The translations under genes and the position numbers were made by a program. A stretch of DNA of 64,000 nt from Rhodospirillales bacterium (GTDB taxonomy: Bacteria > Pseudomonadota > Alphaproteobacteria > Rhodospirillales > GLO-3), in NCBI GenBank assembly GCA_003354135.1, contig PIVK01000005.1:33894-97893 (forward strand), given 5' to 3'. The notes below the pieces were generated by a model. The model ran no database searches. It was not told the DNA's origin and saw only the letters and a program-made list of their open reading frames with translations. Below are positions 35,429 to 45,487 of this stretch, piece by piece. Each line of letters opens with the position of its first letter. Position 1 is the first letter of the stretch.

Positions 35429-35933
35429 GGCGGCCCTCTTCGCCAAAGGGGTGGTGACGTTCTGCGTCTTTGTGTTTCTTGCGTTTGCGTTTGACGAAAG
35501 GTTCGTCCATGTGATGGCGCTCGACGAACGCATTGATCCATTCCGCCAGTTCTCCCGGCATGGGGACGCCTTCGACGATTTCCTCGCCGCTATCCAGATA
35601 GTCCTGAGATTCGTAAGGGCAGGCCGTGACGAGGAACGGCTCGACGTCGTTTTCATCGTCCTCGTCTGCCGGCCGAACGACAACGAAGATGCGCGGCTCT
35701 CCGGTTGAAAGATTGTATTTGTAGCCCTCGGTCTCACGGGCAAACAGTTCCAGGTCCAGCGTACCCGCATGGTAGCGCCGCCAACCTTTCCTCTCATGAA
35801 GGAGCCGCCATTCCGGACAGTCCGCCGCACCGGGAATTACCGCGACGGGACGCCATTCGTGGTCCTGCCAGGGATTGTCCAGGTCCCGGCGCTCCAATAC
35901 CACGCCGAGGCGCATCGAACTTCTTGCCGCCAT
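35421..35933 (-). CDS. DUF3305 protein of formate dehydrogenase cluster
   Basis: This 170-residue protein has the family core VVLERRDLDNPWQDHEWRPVAVIPG, FARETEGYKYNLSTGEPRIFVVVR and VTACPYESQDYLDSGEEIVEGVPMP. The start is uncertain: the ATG at 35933 is used, but one at 35915 would also fit. It is the first gene of the - strand fdh run and is divergent from the large iron-sulfur protein, so a bidirectional promoter probably lies at 35934-36121. Confidence 0.8.
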   Translation of the reverse strand: MAARSSMRLGVVLERRDLDNPWQDHEWRPVAVIPGAADCPEWRLLHERKGWRRYHAGTLDLELFARETEGYKYNLSTGEPRIFVVVRPADEDDENDVEPFLVTACPYESQDYLDSGEEIVEGVPMPGELAEWINAFVERHHMDEPFVKRKRKKHKDAERHHPFGEEGRRG

Positions 35934-36121
35934 CACCAGCATCTTTCTTGCAATAACCGCACGGTATCGACAAGCAAACCACAAACCGGGCAATCAAGGC
36001 AACTCGACTTTGAGTGGGGCGCATCCATCTTTGAGTCGGAGACCGCCTAAAAACCATCGAAACGAACTCGGACTTTCGTTATCTTCGGCTGGACGCCTCT
36101 AAACAGAATTGGACCTGCCCC

Positions 36122-38149
36122 ATGGAATCCAATGGTAAGGTCGTGCTCATGTGCTCCTGCGAGGGTACAATTCCGCTCGACGCGAAATCTCTGGCAAAGA
36201 CTCTTGGGGGTAAAGAGCCGTTCATCCATAGCCAACTCTGCCGGAGCCAGATCGAAAACTACAAAACGGCGATCGCAGCCAACGCCCAGGTTCTGGTTGC
36301 TTGCGCCCAGGAAGTGCCGCTGTTCGAAGAGGTCCGCGAAGAGAGCGGAAGCGGAACCCATGTCCGCTACGTCAACCTTCGCGAAGTTGCCGGTTGGGGC
36401 AACGACGGCAAGAAAGCAACCGCCAAGATGGCCGCGCTCATTGCCGAGGCCTCTCTCGACATTCCGGCGACAACGACCGTTTCGCTGTCTTCGCAGGGGA
36501 GCGTCCTGGTGATCGGCCGGGATCAGGCCGCCCTGAACGAGGCGAAGCAGCTTGCATCCCGCATGGATGTCACGTTCCTGCTGCAACCTGCCGGCGATGT
36601 GATCCCTCCCGCGCAGGCCGACTTTCCCGTGTTTTCGGGCAAGGTCTGTTCGGCAAGCGGCCACTTGGGGGCTTTCGAAGTGGAAATCGACGGTTTCTCC
36701 ACGGCCAGCCCTTCATCCCGGAAAAAGCTGGCGTTCGACATTTCCCGGAAGAGGTACGCTTTACGGTGCGACCTGATCCTGGATCTGACGGGAAACACTC
36801 TGCCGATCGACAAGCGCGACGGTTACTTCGCTCCCGCCCCCCGGGACCCGGTTGCGGTTCTCAAGGCGATGTTCGAAATAACGGACATGGTGGGTGAGTT
36901 CGAAAAACCGCGTTACGCCTCGGTGGAAGCGAAGCTATGTGCCTATGCCCGCAACGCCCATAAGGGGTGCGGCATGTGCATCGACGTCTGCACCGCGTCC
37001 GCCATCCAGCCTGCGGGCGATGCCGTCAGTATCGATCCCTTCGTTTGCGCGGGGTGCGGTGACTGCGCCGGCGTCTGCCCGACCGGTGCGGTGACCTACA
37101 CCCTTCCGGTTCCCGAAGCGCTGCTCAACCGGCTCCGGGTATTGCTGCTTTCCTACCGCAAGGCGGGAGGCAAGAAACCGGTGCTCCTGGTTCATGATTC
37201 CGGCCTGGGTTCGGAAATGGTGGGGATGATGGGACGGTTCGGCCGCGGCCTTCCGGCCAATGTGCTGCCGTTCGCAATTAACCGGGTGACCCAATTGGGC
37301 CTCGATTTCCTTGCCGCCACCCAAGCCTATGGGGCCACGGCCGTTCACATTCTGGCCCCCCGGTCCCATTATCCCGAAATCGCCGGCCTGAGCAGCCAAG
37401 TCAAACGGGCGGGAGAAATCCTCGACGGGCTCGGGCTTGCCGGAGAGCGGATCACCGTCCTCGATGACGAGGATCCCCTTGCCGTCGAGGAGCTTCTCTG
37501 GAAACCGGCCGGGCCAAAGCCCGTGAAACCGGCGGAATTCATGCTTCTCGGGGGAAAGCAGGAAAGGGTCTGGAAAATCATGAGACACCTTCATGCCAAA
37601 TCGCCCAAAGCGAAAACCGCTCTTTTTCCTTTGAGCCCCGGCGCCCCCTTCGGCACCATCGAGGTGGAGGATCAGGCCTGCACCCTCTGTCTGTCCTGTG
37701 TCGGGGCCTGCCCGACAGGGGCGCTCGGAAGCAACCGGGACCGCCCGATGCTTCGGTTCCTCGAAGATAAGTGCATCCAATGCGGCCTCTGCATCAAGAC
37801 CTGTCCGGAAAAGGCCGTCGGCCTGTCGGCGCGGTTGAATTTCGGTGACGATGCCGGGCGTTTCCGAGTCATCAAGGAAGACGATCCATTCCTTTGCGAA
37901 GAGTGCGGAACACCTTTCGCCGCCAAGAAAGCGGTCGAGCGGATCATCGAACGCGTGACGCATCATTCAGCCTTCGCCGATCCCGCGCGGCTGCGCCATC
38001 TTCGGCTTTGCGAGTCCTGCCGCGTCTTTGCCGAGGCCGATTGGGAGACCGAACACGGGGCGGGGCCTCTGGCGGTCGAACCGAGACCCATGGTCCGGAC
38101 CACCGACGACTATCTCCGGGAACGTGACGTCCCGAAGCGGAAGCATTGA
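36122..38149 (+). CDS. Multi-cluster 4Fe-4S protein of formate dehydrogenase locus
   Basis: This 675-residue soluble protein has two double-cluster ferredoxin domains: CGMCIDVC with CAGCGDCAGVCP near 281-325, and CTLCLSCVGACP with CIQCGLCIKTCP near 520-562. C-terminal CEECG and CESC motifs follow, plus an HdrA-like N-terminal CSCEG. It has no signal peptide. Such proteins accompany FdhD/TorD/DUF3305-6 genes and may feed electrons or metal-sulfur units in enzyme maturation. It is divergent from DUF3305 and abuts mobA. Confidence 0.82.
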   Translation: MESNGKVVLMCSCEGTIPLDAKSLAKTLGGKEPFIHSQLCRSQIENYKTAIAANAQVLVACAQEVPLFEEVREESGSGTHVRYVNLREVAGWGNDGKKATAKMAALIAEASLDIPATTTVSLSSQGSVLVIGRDQAALNEAKQLASRMDVTFLLQPAGDVIPPAQADFPVFSGKVCSASGHLGAFEVEIDGFSTASPSSRKKLAFDISRKRYALRCDLILDLTGNTLPIDKRDGYFAPAPRDPVAVLKAMFEITDMVGEFEKPRYASVEAKLCAYARNAHKGCGMCIDVCTASAIQPAGDAVSIDPFVCAGCGDCAGVCPTGAVTYTLPVPEALLNRLRVLLLSYRKAGGKKPVLLVHDSGLGSEMVGMMGRFGRGLPANVLPFAINRVTQLGLDFLAATQAYGATAVHILAPRSHYPEIAGLSSQVKRAGEILDGLGLAGERITVLDDEDPLAVEELLWKPAGPKPVKPAEFMLLGGKQERVWKIMRHLHAKSPKAKTALFPLSPGAPFGTIEVEDQACTLCLSCVGACPTGALGSNRDRPMLRFLEDKCIQCGLCIKTCPEKAVGLSARLNFGDDAGRFRVIKEDDPFLCEECGTPFAAKKAVERIIERVTHHSAFADPARLRHLRLCESCRVFAEADWETEHGAGPLAVEPRPMVRTTDDYLRERDVPKRKH

Positions 38150-38151
38150 TC

Positions 38152-38772
38152 GTGGACCCAAAGTCAAACATAACCGGCGTTTTGCTGGCCGGCGGACTGT
38201 CGCGGCGCATGGGGGGTGGAGACAAGTGCCTGGTGAAGCTGGCGGCCCGTCCACTTCTTGAGCACGTGATCGAAAAGGTGGCGCCGCAGGTCGAGACCCT
38301 GATCCTCAACGCCAACGGCGATCCGAAGCGTTTCTCCCGATATGGCCTGCCCGTCGTCGCCGATGTGATCGAGGGGTTCGCGGGACCGCTTGCCGGTGTC
38401 CTCACCGGCATGGAGTGGGCCGCCAAAATGACGTCCAAGGCCGAATGGGTCGCCACGTTCCCGACCGATTCGCCATTTCTGCCCAGGGATCTGGTAAGCC
38501 GTCTCCTTTCAGCCGTGCTCGAAGAGGGCGCGGACATGGCCTGCGCGGTCTCGGGCGGAAGGCACCACCCGGTGATCGGTTTGTGGCCCGTTCGCTTGGC
38601 GGAGAACCTGAGAAAAACCGTTGAGGCGGGAAACTATAAGGTCGATTCCTGGACCGGGAAGCATAAGCTGGCCACCGTGACCTTCCCCTCGGATCCCGTC
38701 GATCCATTCTTCAACGTAAACCACCCAAAGGATGCCGATCGTGCAGAGGCGATTATGGGAACCCTAGGTTGA
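38152..38772 (+). CDS. mobA: Molybdenum cofactor guanylyltransferase MobA
   Basis: This protein of about 206 residues adds GMP to molybdopterin to give the guanine dinucleotide form used by formate dehydrogenase. The nucleotide-binding loop TGVLLAGGLSRRMGGGDK, the FPTDSPFLP metal site and FNVNHPKD near the C-terminus are diagnostic. The start is either GTG 38152 (chosen) or a TTG at 38146 that overlaps the upstream stop; both imply coupling to the iron-sulfur gene. Confidence 0.9.
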   Translation: MDPKSNITGVLLAGGLSRRMGGGDKCLVKLAARPLLEHVIEKVAPQVETLILNANGDPKRFSRYGLPVVADVIEGFAGPLAGVLTGMEWAAKMTSKAEWVATFPTDSPFLPRDLVSRLLSAVLEEGADMACAVSGGRHHPVIGLWPVRLAENLRKTVEAGNYKVDSWTGKHKLATVTFPSDPVDPFFNVNHPKDADRAEAIMGTLG

Positions 38773-38910
38773 CGCGGGGGAGAGAAGTACGGGGCCGGTT
38801 ATCCGGGACAGCCCCATAAAAAATTGGTATTGGTGGGCGGCGTCGACGGGTCTTTGGGTCGACGCCTATGACGGGGCGGAACCAAGATCAGAGGCTGGAA
38901 GGCGATCCGG

Positions 38911-40566
38911 ATGGGCGACACCCTTACGCTGGCCCTGGCGCAGATCAACCCGACCGTCGGCGACATCGACGCCAACACGGACAGGGTCCTGCGCGCCCGG
39001 CAAACGGCGGCGGACGGAGGCGCCGACCTGTTCATCACCGGCGAACTGGTGCTGTCGGGCTATCCGCCGGAAGACCTGGTCCTCAAAGAAGCCTTCCAGC
39101 GCGGGATCGAGGCCCGGGTGCGGGACCTTGCGGCCGTGACCGCCGACGGTGGGCCCGCCCTGCTCGTCGGCACGCCGTGGGCCGAGGAGGGCAGGCTCCA
39201 TAATTCGGTTCTGCTTCTGGACGGCGGCAAGATCGCAGCCGTCCGCCACAAGAGAGAACTCCCCAATTACGGGGTCTTTGACGAGGTCCGCCTGTTCACG
39301 CCCGGCCCCGATCCGACCCCCATTCCCTTCCGCGGCCTGAGGCTGGGGGCAATGGTCTGCGAGGACATGTGGGCTCCGGGGCCCGCCGACGCCTTGAAGA
39401 CGAACGGGGCGGACATCCTGGTGGTTCTCAACGGCTCTCCCTTCGAACTGGGCAAACCGGAAATCAGGCTCGAATTCGCACGCCACCGCACCGCCGCCAC
39501 GGGCCTGCCCCTGGTCTACGTCAATCTTGTCGGCGGTCAGGATGAGCTGGTCTTTGACGGGGGCTCGTTCGTCCTCGGGGCCGGAGGGGAAATCGTCGCC
39601 GCAGGCGCGTCGTGGCAGGAGCAGGTACTGCTTAGCACCTGGACCGGCGGAACGGGCGGATGGACCTGCGCGCCCCAGGAACCGCCGGCCGGACCGGACC
39701 CGCTGGAGACCGTCTATTGCGCCGTCATGACGGGGCTGCGCGACTACATCGACAAAAACCACTTTCCCGGTACCCTGATCGGGTTGTCGGGCGGCATCGA
39801 CAGCGCGCTGAGCGCGGCCATCGCCGTCGATGCGGTGGGGCCGCGGCGCGTCCACTGCGTCATGATGCCGTCGCCCCATACCTCCCAGGACAGCCTGGAC
39901 GATGCGGACGAAGCCGCGAGGCTGATGGGAACGCGGCTCGACACGATTTCCATCGAGCCCGCGATGGAAGCTTTCGACACCATGTTGCGCGAGGCCTTCG
40001 TCCAGCATCCCGCCGATACGACCGAGGAGAACATCCAGGCCCGCTCGCGGGGGTTGACCCTGATGGCCCTGTCCAACAAGTTCGGCTACATGGTGTTGTC
40101 CACCGGCAACAAGTCCGAGATGTCGGTGGGGTATGCGACCCTTTATGGTGACATGTGCGGCGGCTACAACGTGCTCAAGGATATTTACAAGACCACCGTC
40201 TTCGACCTCGCCCGCTGGCGCAATTCCCATCGTCCCGAAGGGGCGCTCGGTCCCGAGGGCCGCGTGGTGCCGGAACGAATCATCACCAAGCCTCCGTCGG
40301 CGGAGCTCAAGCCCGACCAGACCGACCAGGACACCCTGCCGCCCTATGACGAGTTGGACGACATCCTGGAATGTCTGGTCGAGGGCGAGATGTCGCAAAA
40401 AGAGATCGCGGCCCGCGGCCACGATGCCGAGATGGTGGCCAAGGTCTGGCGCATGGTCGACCGGGCGGAGTATAAACGCCGCCAAGCCCCACCGGGGGTC
40501 AAGATCTCGCGCCGCTCCTTTGGCCGCGACCGGCGCTACCCCATCACCAACGGCTTCCCAGGCTAA
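38911..40566 (+). CDS. nadE: Glutamine-dependent NAD+ synthetase NadE
   Basis: This 551-residue two-domain enzyme makes NAD+ from deamido-NAD+ using glutamine. The N-terminal nitrilase-like amidase has the triad E45 ([10 protein letters not shown]), K114 ([13 protein letters not shown]) and C150 (MVCEDMW). The C-terminal synthetase has the ATP loop SGGIDS at 293-298 and [25 protein letters not shown] precedes the ATG. It leads a run with cysS and an aspartic protease gene. The 138-base upstream gap contains a short IS-end-like motif (38803-38815). Confidence 0.96.
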   Translation: MGDTLTLALAQINPTVGDIDANTDRVLRARQTAADGGADLFITGELVLSGYPPEDLVLKEAFQRGIEARVRDLAAVTADGGPALLVGTPWAEEGRLHNSVLLLDGGKIAAVRHKRELPNYGVFDEVRLFTPGPDPTPIPFRGLRLGAMVCEDMWAPGPADALKTNGADILVVLNGSPFELGKPEIRLEFARHRTAATGLPLVYVNLVGGQDELVFDGGSFVLGAGGEIVAAGASWQEQVLLSTWTGGTGGWTCAPQEPPAGPDPLETVYCAVMTGLRDYIDKNHFPGTLIGLSGGIDSALSAAIAVDAVGPRRVHCVMMPSPHTSQDSLDDADEAARLMGTRLDTISIEPAMEAFDTMLREAFVQHPADTTEENIQARSRGLTLMALSNKFGYMVLSTGNKSEMSVGYATLYGDMCGGYNVLKDIYKTTVFDLARWRNSHRPEGALGPEGRVVPERIITKPPSAELKPDQTDQDTLPPYDELDDILECLVEGEMSQKEIAARGHDAEMVAKVWRMVDRAEYKRRQAPPGVKISRRSFGRDRRYPITNGFPG

Positions 40567-40579
40567 AACGGAGAGACCC

Positions 40580-41959
40580 GTGGACCTATACCTCCACAAT
40601 ACCCTGGCGCGCACCAAGGAAAAGTTCGAGTCTCAGACCCCCGGCCGGGTCGGCATGTACGTCTGCGGCCCCACGGTCTACGACTTCGCCCACATCGGCA
40701 ACGCCCGGCCGGTCGTCGTGTTCGACGTGCTCTATAGGGTCCTGAAACGACTGTATCCGGACGTCACTTATGTGCGCAACATCACCGACGTCGACGACAA
40801 GATCAACGCGCGCGCCCAGGAAACCGGGGAGTCCATCGCCGACATCACCAAACGAACGACCGCTATTTTCCATAAGGACATGGCGGCGCTGGGGGCCGTC
40901 GGCCCCGACATAGAACCCCGGGCCACCGAACACATCGCCCGGATGATCGCCATGATCGAAACCTTGATCACGGCGGACCATGCTTATGAGGCCGAGGGTC
41001 ACGTGCTCTTCAGCGTGCCGTCCATGGCGGACTACGGCAAGCTGTCGGGACGCAACCGCGAGGACATGATCGCCGGCGCCCGGGTCGAAGTGGCCCCATA
41101 CAAGCGGGACCCGGCAGACTTCGTGTTATGGAAACCGTCCGATCCCGAGTTTCCGGGCTGGGACAGCCCCTGGGGCCGCGGCAGGCCGGGCTGGCATATC
41201 GAGTGCTCGGCCATGAGCGGCGAATACCTCGGGCAGACCTTCGACATCCATGGCGGCGGACAGGACCTGATCTTCCCCCATCATGAAAACGAGATCGCAC
41301 AAAGCACCTGCGCACACGGCGGTACGCCGTTCGTCCGCTATTGGGTTCACAACGGCTACTTGATGGTCGAGGGCGAGAAGATGTCCAAGTCGTTGGGCAA
41401 TTTCTATACCGTTCACGATCTCTTGAAGGAATTTCCGGGCGAGGCGATCCGTCTCGAGCTACTGGGCACCCACTACCGCGCGCCCCTGGACTTCACCAAG
41501 TCCGGGATCGAACAGGCCCGCCACCAGCTCGACCGGTTTTATGGGGCGCTGCGCAACGTCGCCGACGTTGAGGCTCAACCGGCCGAAGTGCCGGACGCGG
41601 TAATGGCGGCTTTGCTTGACGATCTCAATACGGCCTTGGCCCTTTCCCACGTTCACGAGATCGCCGGCGCGCTCAACAAGGCCGCCAACAGGGGCGATCA
41701 GGCGCGGATCAAGGGTCGGTTGCTGGCGGCCGGCCGGATTCTCGGCCTGCTCTCCCAAGATCCGGAGGACTGGTTCCGCTGGCGGCCCGAGGGGGCGGAG
41801 ACTCTGGACGACGCGGAGATCGCAGCCCGGATCGCGGCCCGCCTGGAAGCCCGCAAGGCCAAGGACTTTGCCGCCGCCGACCGCATTCGCGACGAACTCA
41901 AGGCTCGGGGCATCCTGCTCGAGGACGGCCCCGGCGGCACCACTTGGCGGCGGGGATAA
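40580..41959 (+). CDS. cysS: Cysteinyl-tRNA synthetase
   Basis: This 459-residue class I aminoacyl-tRNA synthetase has zinc ligand C29 ([10 protein letters not shown]), HIGN at 38-41, the zinc-site cysteine in [23 protein letters not shown] and KMSKS at 267-271. The GTG start at 40580 follows ACGGAGAG and fits the family N-terminus (DLYLHNTL); the longer upstream reading frame overlaps nadE and is not used. It is 13 bases after nadE. Confidence 0.96.
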   Translation: MDLYLHNTLARTKEKFESQTPGRVGMYVCGPTVYDFAHIGNARPVVVFDVLYRVLKRLYPDVTYVRNITDVDDKINARAQETGESIADITKRTTAIFHKDMAALGAVGPDIEPRATEHIARMIAMIETLITADHAYEAEGHVLFSVPSMADYGKLSGRNREDMIAGARVEVAPYKRDPADFVLWKPSDPEFPGWDSPWGRGRPGWHIECSAMSGEYLGQTFDIHGGGQDLIFPHHENEIAQSTCAHGGTPFVRYWVHNGYLMVEGEKMSKSLGNFYTVHDLLKEFPGEAIRLELLGTHYRAPLDFTKSGIEQARHQLDRFYGALRNVADVEAQPAEVPDAVMAALLDDLNTALALSHVHEIAGALNKAANRGDQARIKGRLLAAGRILGLLSQDPEDWFRWRPEGAETLDDAEIAARIAARLEARKAKDFAAADRIRDELKARGILLEDGPGGTTWRRG

Positions 41960-41963
41960 GCAA

Positions 41964-42698
41964 ATGCCCAGTCCCGGCCCCTGGTCCCAGAAGCCGCCGC
42001 CGCACCCCAAGGGTCCCCCGTGGCTGTGGCTGGTGGTGGGCGCCCTGCTGGTCGGGGTCCTGGTGGCCTGGCTGGTCTCCCTCTTCCCCGAGGCGATGGA
42101 CGACGAAGAGAGCCGGATGAGACTGCTTCGTCGCCTCGCGCTGCTGGCCCTGGTGGGCGCCTCGGTGATCATGCACGCCCGCCTGCGGCCTAAAAAAGCC
42201 TTCAAGAACGCCATGATTTGGATCGCTATCGGGGTGGGCCTGCTGCTGGCCTACAGCCTCCGTCACGACGCGGCCGCGTTGGGGGACCGGTTGCTGGCCG
42301 AGTTGCTGCCCCACCGGGGCATGTCCAACGGAACGGAGGTGGTGCTCAATGCGCGACGGGGGGGGCATTTCGTGGTCGAGGCCGAGGTTGACGGGGTCCC
42401 GGTGCGGTTCATGGTCGACACGGGGGCCAGCGATGTCGTCTTGAGCCCTCGCGACGCCGGGCGGCTTGGGTTCGATCCCAAGCGCCTGTCCTTCGACAAG
42501 GCCTACCGGACCGCAAACGGTATGGTCATGGGGGCGCCCGTCCGGGTCGGGCACATCAAAATCGGGCACATCGCGTTCCGGGACGTCAGGGCCTCGGTCA
42601 ACGGGGCTCCCATGGCCACGTCTCTGTTGGGGATGAGCTTTCTCAGCCGCCTCTCGTCCTACGAGGTGACGGGGGACCGGCTGACTCTCAGGCCCTAG
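41964..42698 (+). CDS. Membrane-anchored retropepsin-like aspartic protease (TIGR02281)
   Basis: This 244-residue protein has a proline-rich start, three predicted transmembrane helices (about 20-41, 50-65 and 75-95) and a C-terminal single-lobe aspartic protease domain. The catalytic DTGAS is at 152-156, and a LLGMSFLSRL motif typical of clan AA members follows. The domain would lie in the periplasm. The ATG is four bases after the cysS stop. Substrate unknown. Confidence 0.85.
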   Translation: MPSPGPWSQKPPPHPKGPPWLWLVVGALLVGVLVAWLVSLFPEAMDDEESRMRLLRRLALLALVGASVIMHARLRPKKAFKNAMIWIAIGVGLLLAYSLRHDAAALGDRLLAELLPHRGMSNGTEVVLNARRGGHFVVEAEVDGVPVRFMVDTGASDVVLSPRDAGRLGFDPKRLSFDKAYRTANGMVMGAPVRVGHIKIGHIAFRDVRASVNGAPMATSLLGMSFLSRLSSYEVTGDRLTLRP

Positions 42699-42779
42699 AG
42701 TCTCCGTTATTCGCAAGGGCAAACTTCTGACCAAGTCCGATCATCAAGCTGATTGCGGTGCGAACGTGCCCCAAACAGG

Positions 42780-44984
42780 CTATTCCCCAGCGGGTAGCGT
42801 GAAGAAGAACGTGCTGCCCTTCCCAAGTTCGCTTTCGACCCACATGCGCCCGCCATGACGTTCCACGATCCTCTTGCACACCGCCAGGCCGATCCCCGTT
42901 CCGCTGTATTCCTCTCGCCCGTGTAGACGCTGGAAAATGACGAAGACCCTCTCGAAAAATTCGGGAGCAATTCCGATTCCGTTGTCCCGAACCGAGAAAG
43001 TCACCCGATCGTCCGAAACCTCGGCATCGACGTGAATCTTGGGAATGACATCAGGCACCTGATATTTGATGGCGTTGCCGATAAGATTCTGAAAAAGTCG
43101 CATGAGTTGGGAGTGATCGGCCCTGACGCCCGGCATGTCGTCGAAGGTGACCATGGCGGACGTCTCTTCGATGGCGGCCTGAAGGTTGTCCAGAGCTTCC
43201 TCGAGGATTTCCTCGGAATCAAGCAGCCTGAGATCCTCGCCATGGGACTCGACCCGTGAATATTGGAGCAGGTCCCTGATCAGAGAATCCATCCGCTTGG
43301 CGCCGTTCACAGCGAAATTAATGTATTCGCGTGCGTCGTCGTCAAGACCAGACTCGTACTTCCTATCCAGAAGTTGCAGATAGCTCGTCACCATGCGAAG
43401 CGGCTCTCTGAGATCGTGTGACGCAACGTAAGCGAACTTCTCCAGGTCGGCGTTAGAGCGTGCCAGGGCAGCGGTCCGCGTCTTCACTCGCTGCTCCAAA
43501 TCGTCATGCGCCTTGCGCAGCGTTTCGGCGGCCAGGTTACGTTCCGTGATATCGACGAAGGTGATCACGGAGCCGATGATCTCACCATCCCGGCTCATCG
43601 GGGAGACATGGTACTCGACGGGAAAGCTAGAACCGTCTTTGCGCCAGAAAACCTCGGAATCGACACGCTCGTATTCCCCTTCCTGCGATACCCGGACAGC
43701 AAGACGCTCTGCGGAAGGATAAGGAGTGCCGTCCGGGCGGGAATGGCGGATCAGATCGTGCATGGACTTGCCGAGAATCTCGTCGCGATCGTTGTATCCG
43801 AGGAGACGGGCAGCAGCGGAGTTGCAAATGGTGCAGCGTCCCTCGATGTCGATTCCGTATATGCCTTCCTCGGTGGATTCGAGGAGAAGCCAGATCTCTT
43901 CCTCTCGCTCATGGAGGTGTCGCGCATGCCTTCTGCGTTCTCCCCCCCTCTGCATCAGTACGTTCAGATAGGCGGCCAGAACGGCGGTCGCCACCAGCCC
44001 GCCGAGGAGGACGCCCCAATGGGTCCACATAAAGTGTTCCTGGTGGAAAGCTTGGCTGGGAGCACTAACCAGCAGCCATTTGCGGTCACCGACACGGGTC
44101 GTCTTTTCCTTGTGCATCCCGCCCAGCAGAACCGCCAAGCGGTCCTCCGGCGCCCCCTTCGGATAAAGCGAGCGGAAGCCGTTCCCGGCCGAGAGGTCGA
44201 AGACATGAAGATTCATGGGGTGGACGCCATCCACCTCCAGAAGGTGGGACATGGAATGGTGTACGATATTGCCGACCAGGAAGGCGCCGGCGACGAAGCC
44301 TTTCAGGCTCGTCCGCCGCTCTGCCGTCGTCCCGGGGACTTCCCCTCCTTTATAGACCGGCAGCACGGCGACAAATCCATATTGATCCCCGTGATCCGCC
44401 GCCATGTGTTTTTCATGCGCCACCCGAGTCTTCGCGCCCGCGATCAGCGTCAAACGTCGACTGACGGCTAACTTTCCCGTATCACGCGCGATCTCCAAGG
44501 TTCGGCGCCGAACCGGATCGGAGGCCATGTCGAACCCCAGGGCCGGGCCGTAGGTTTCCTTCGGTTCAACGAAACGGAGCGGGAAGTACTGCGGCCGTGG
44601 TAGCGCCGGAACCCGCGTTCCGCCGGCGTCCCGTTCCCAGACAGGAAGGTCCGCCGATACCTTCCCCTGTGGAACCCGCGGGACCCATGAGATGGCGGCG
44701 ATGGTCGGGCTCGAGGTCACAAGGGGGGAAATGAATTCTCGATATGCCTCCTCTTCGACACGGTGTTCCACGTGGAAATAGCTTTGCAACGCCACGATTT
44801 TCTCGAAATCGCCTGCCATGCTCCGCTCGACGCCGCTGATGTGATCCAATGATAGACGTTCGAAATCCGCACGAATCTCACTCCGCTGCATCAGGTAGAC
44901 GGTAAACGCCGCCAGCACCGACACCAGGATGCCGGCCACGGCTGTCGCGGAAACGACCAGAACGGTATGGTTGTTTTCCTTCAC
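42780..44984 (-). CDS. Hybrid-free sensor histidine kinase: CHASE, PAS, HisKA, HATPase
   Basis: This 734-residue membrane sensor has TM helix 8-30, a periplasmic CHASE domain (about 45-320) and a second TM (about 328-350). A PAS domain ([19 protein letters not shown]) is followed by HisKA with phospho-acceptor H523 in [13 protein letters not shown] HATPase has [24 protein letters not shown] and GTGIGLAV. The GTG at 44984 with GGAGG seven bases upstream is the better start; the earlier in-frame ATG overlaps IS-like sequence. No response regulator is adjacent, so it is an orphan kinase. Confidence 0.88.
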   Translation of the reverse strand: MKENNHTVLVVSATAVAGILVSVLAAFTVYLMQRSEIRADFERLSLDHISGVERSMAGDFEKIVALQSYFHVEHRVEEEAYREFISPLVTSSPTIAAISWVPRVPQGKVSADLPVWERDAGGTRVPALPRPQYFPLRFVEPKETYGPALGFDMASDPVRRRTLEIARDTGKLAVSRRLTLIAGAKTRVAHEKHMAADHGDQYGFVAVLPVYKGGEVPGTTAERRTSLKGFVAGAFLVGNIVHHSMSHLLEVDGVHPMNLHVFDLSAGNGFRSLYPKGAPEDRLAVLLGGMHKEKTTRVGDRKWLLVSAPSQAFHQEHFMWTHWGVLLGGLVATAVLAAYLNVLMQRGGERRRHARHLHEREEEIWLLLESTEEGIYGIDIEGRCTICNSAAARLLGYNDRDEILGKSMHDLIRHSRPDGTPYPSAERLAVRVSQEGEYERVDSEVFWRKDGSSFPVEYHVSPMSRDGEIIGSVITFVDITERNLAAETLRKAHDDLEQRVKTRTAALARSNADLEKFAYVASHDLREPLRMVTSYLQLLDRKYESGLDDDAREYINFAVNGAKRMDSLIRDLLQYSRVESHGEDLRLLDSEEILEEALDNLQAAIEETSAMVTFDDMPGVRADHSQLMRLFQNLIGNAIKYQVPDVIPKIHVDAEVSDDRVTFSVRDNGIGIAPEFFERVFVIFQRLHGREEYSGTGIGLAVCKRIVERHGGRMWVESELGKGSTFFFTLPAGE

Positions 44985-45042
44985 GTCCTTACCTCCAGAG
45001 GAGCAACGATCGCCAGCCGCTTTTTTTCCAACGCCTTTCAGA

Positions 45043-45127
45043 GGGGTTGTCCCGGACAACCAGCTCAGACGACTCTTCCGCATAGCTCCCATGACAACCC
45101 CCAAAGCGGATTGGCCGGGACAGCCCC
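45043..45127. mobile_element. 85-base inverted-repeat mini-element (MITE-like)
   Basis: GGGGTTGTCCCGG at 45043-45055 and its near-complement CCGGGACAGCCCC at 45115-45127 face inward and match at 12 of 13 positions. The GGGGCTGTCCCGG type of end is familiar from IS5-group elements. Nothing between them is coding. The same CCGGGACAGCCCC motif occurs alone at 38803-38815. Confidence 0.55.
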
Positions 45128-45192
45128 TTAAATTATCTATGCGCGCGAGCTAAAGACCATACCATGGTTGAATAATCCAGACTGGAATGCAA

Positions 45193-45384
45193 AGTTTTCA
45201 CGGACTGGCTGTCAATCACGCTGGCCGTTGGGCTCGCTTCGCGCAAGTCCGTCGTTCGCGGGCGGCCCAACCGTTTCACCGCAGGCAACAGGAGCTCGGT
45301 CACGTTCCATTCCCCGTCGGTCATATCACTTGCGTAGCGTAAACCGCGCCGTTCCGACTTGGGCCGAGTGGTCCCAATCCACAT
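45193..45384 (-). pseudogene. IS5-family transposase remnant with internal deletion
   Basis: On the - strand, MWIGTTRPKSERRGLRYASD-MTDGEWNVTELLLPAVKRLGRPRTTDLRE is the N-terminal part of an IS5-group transposase. It is joined directly to ASPTASVIDSQSVKT, which normally lies about 60-90 residues further on. The join falls at a shared RE-coding stretch, pointing to a microhomology deletion. The frame then degenerates. It marks the junction between the housekeeping block and the pse genes. Confidence 0.8.
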
Positions 45385-45487
45385 CTTGTGTCTCCAGCAT
45401 TGTTTAGCCACAATGAAGGAGACACAAAGGGCAAATTCCATCCAACTCTTTCCCGACCAGACACTGGTGCGGGCGTGGAGAAACAGC

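Noticed and set aside
40133..40579. N-terminal extension of cysS into nadE
   Set aside because: The frame is open but overlaps nadE by over 400 bases and has no synthetase homology; the GTG at 40580 with a ribosome site fits the family.
44985..45104. N-terminal 40-residue extension of the histidine kinase
   Set aside because: It runs into IS-like inverted repeats and a strong ribosome site precedes the internal GTG at 44984.
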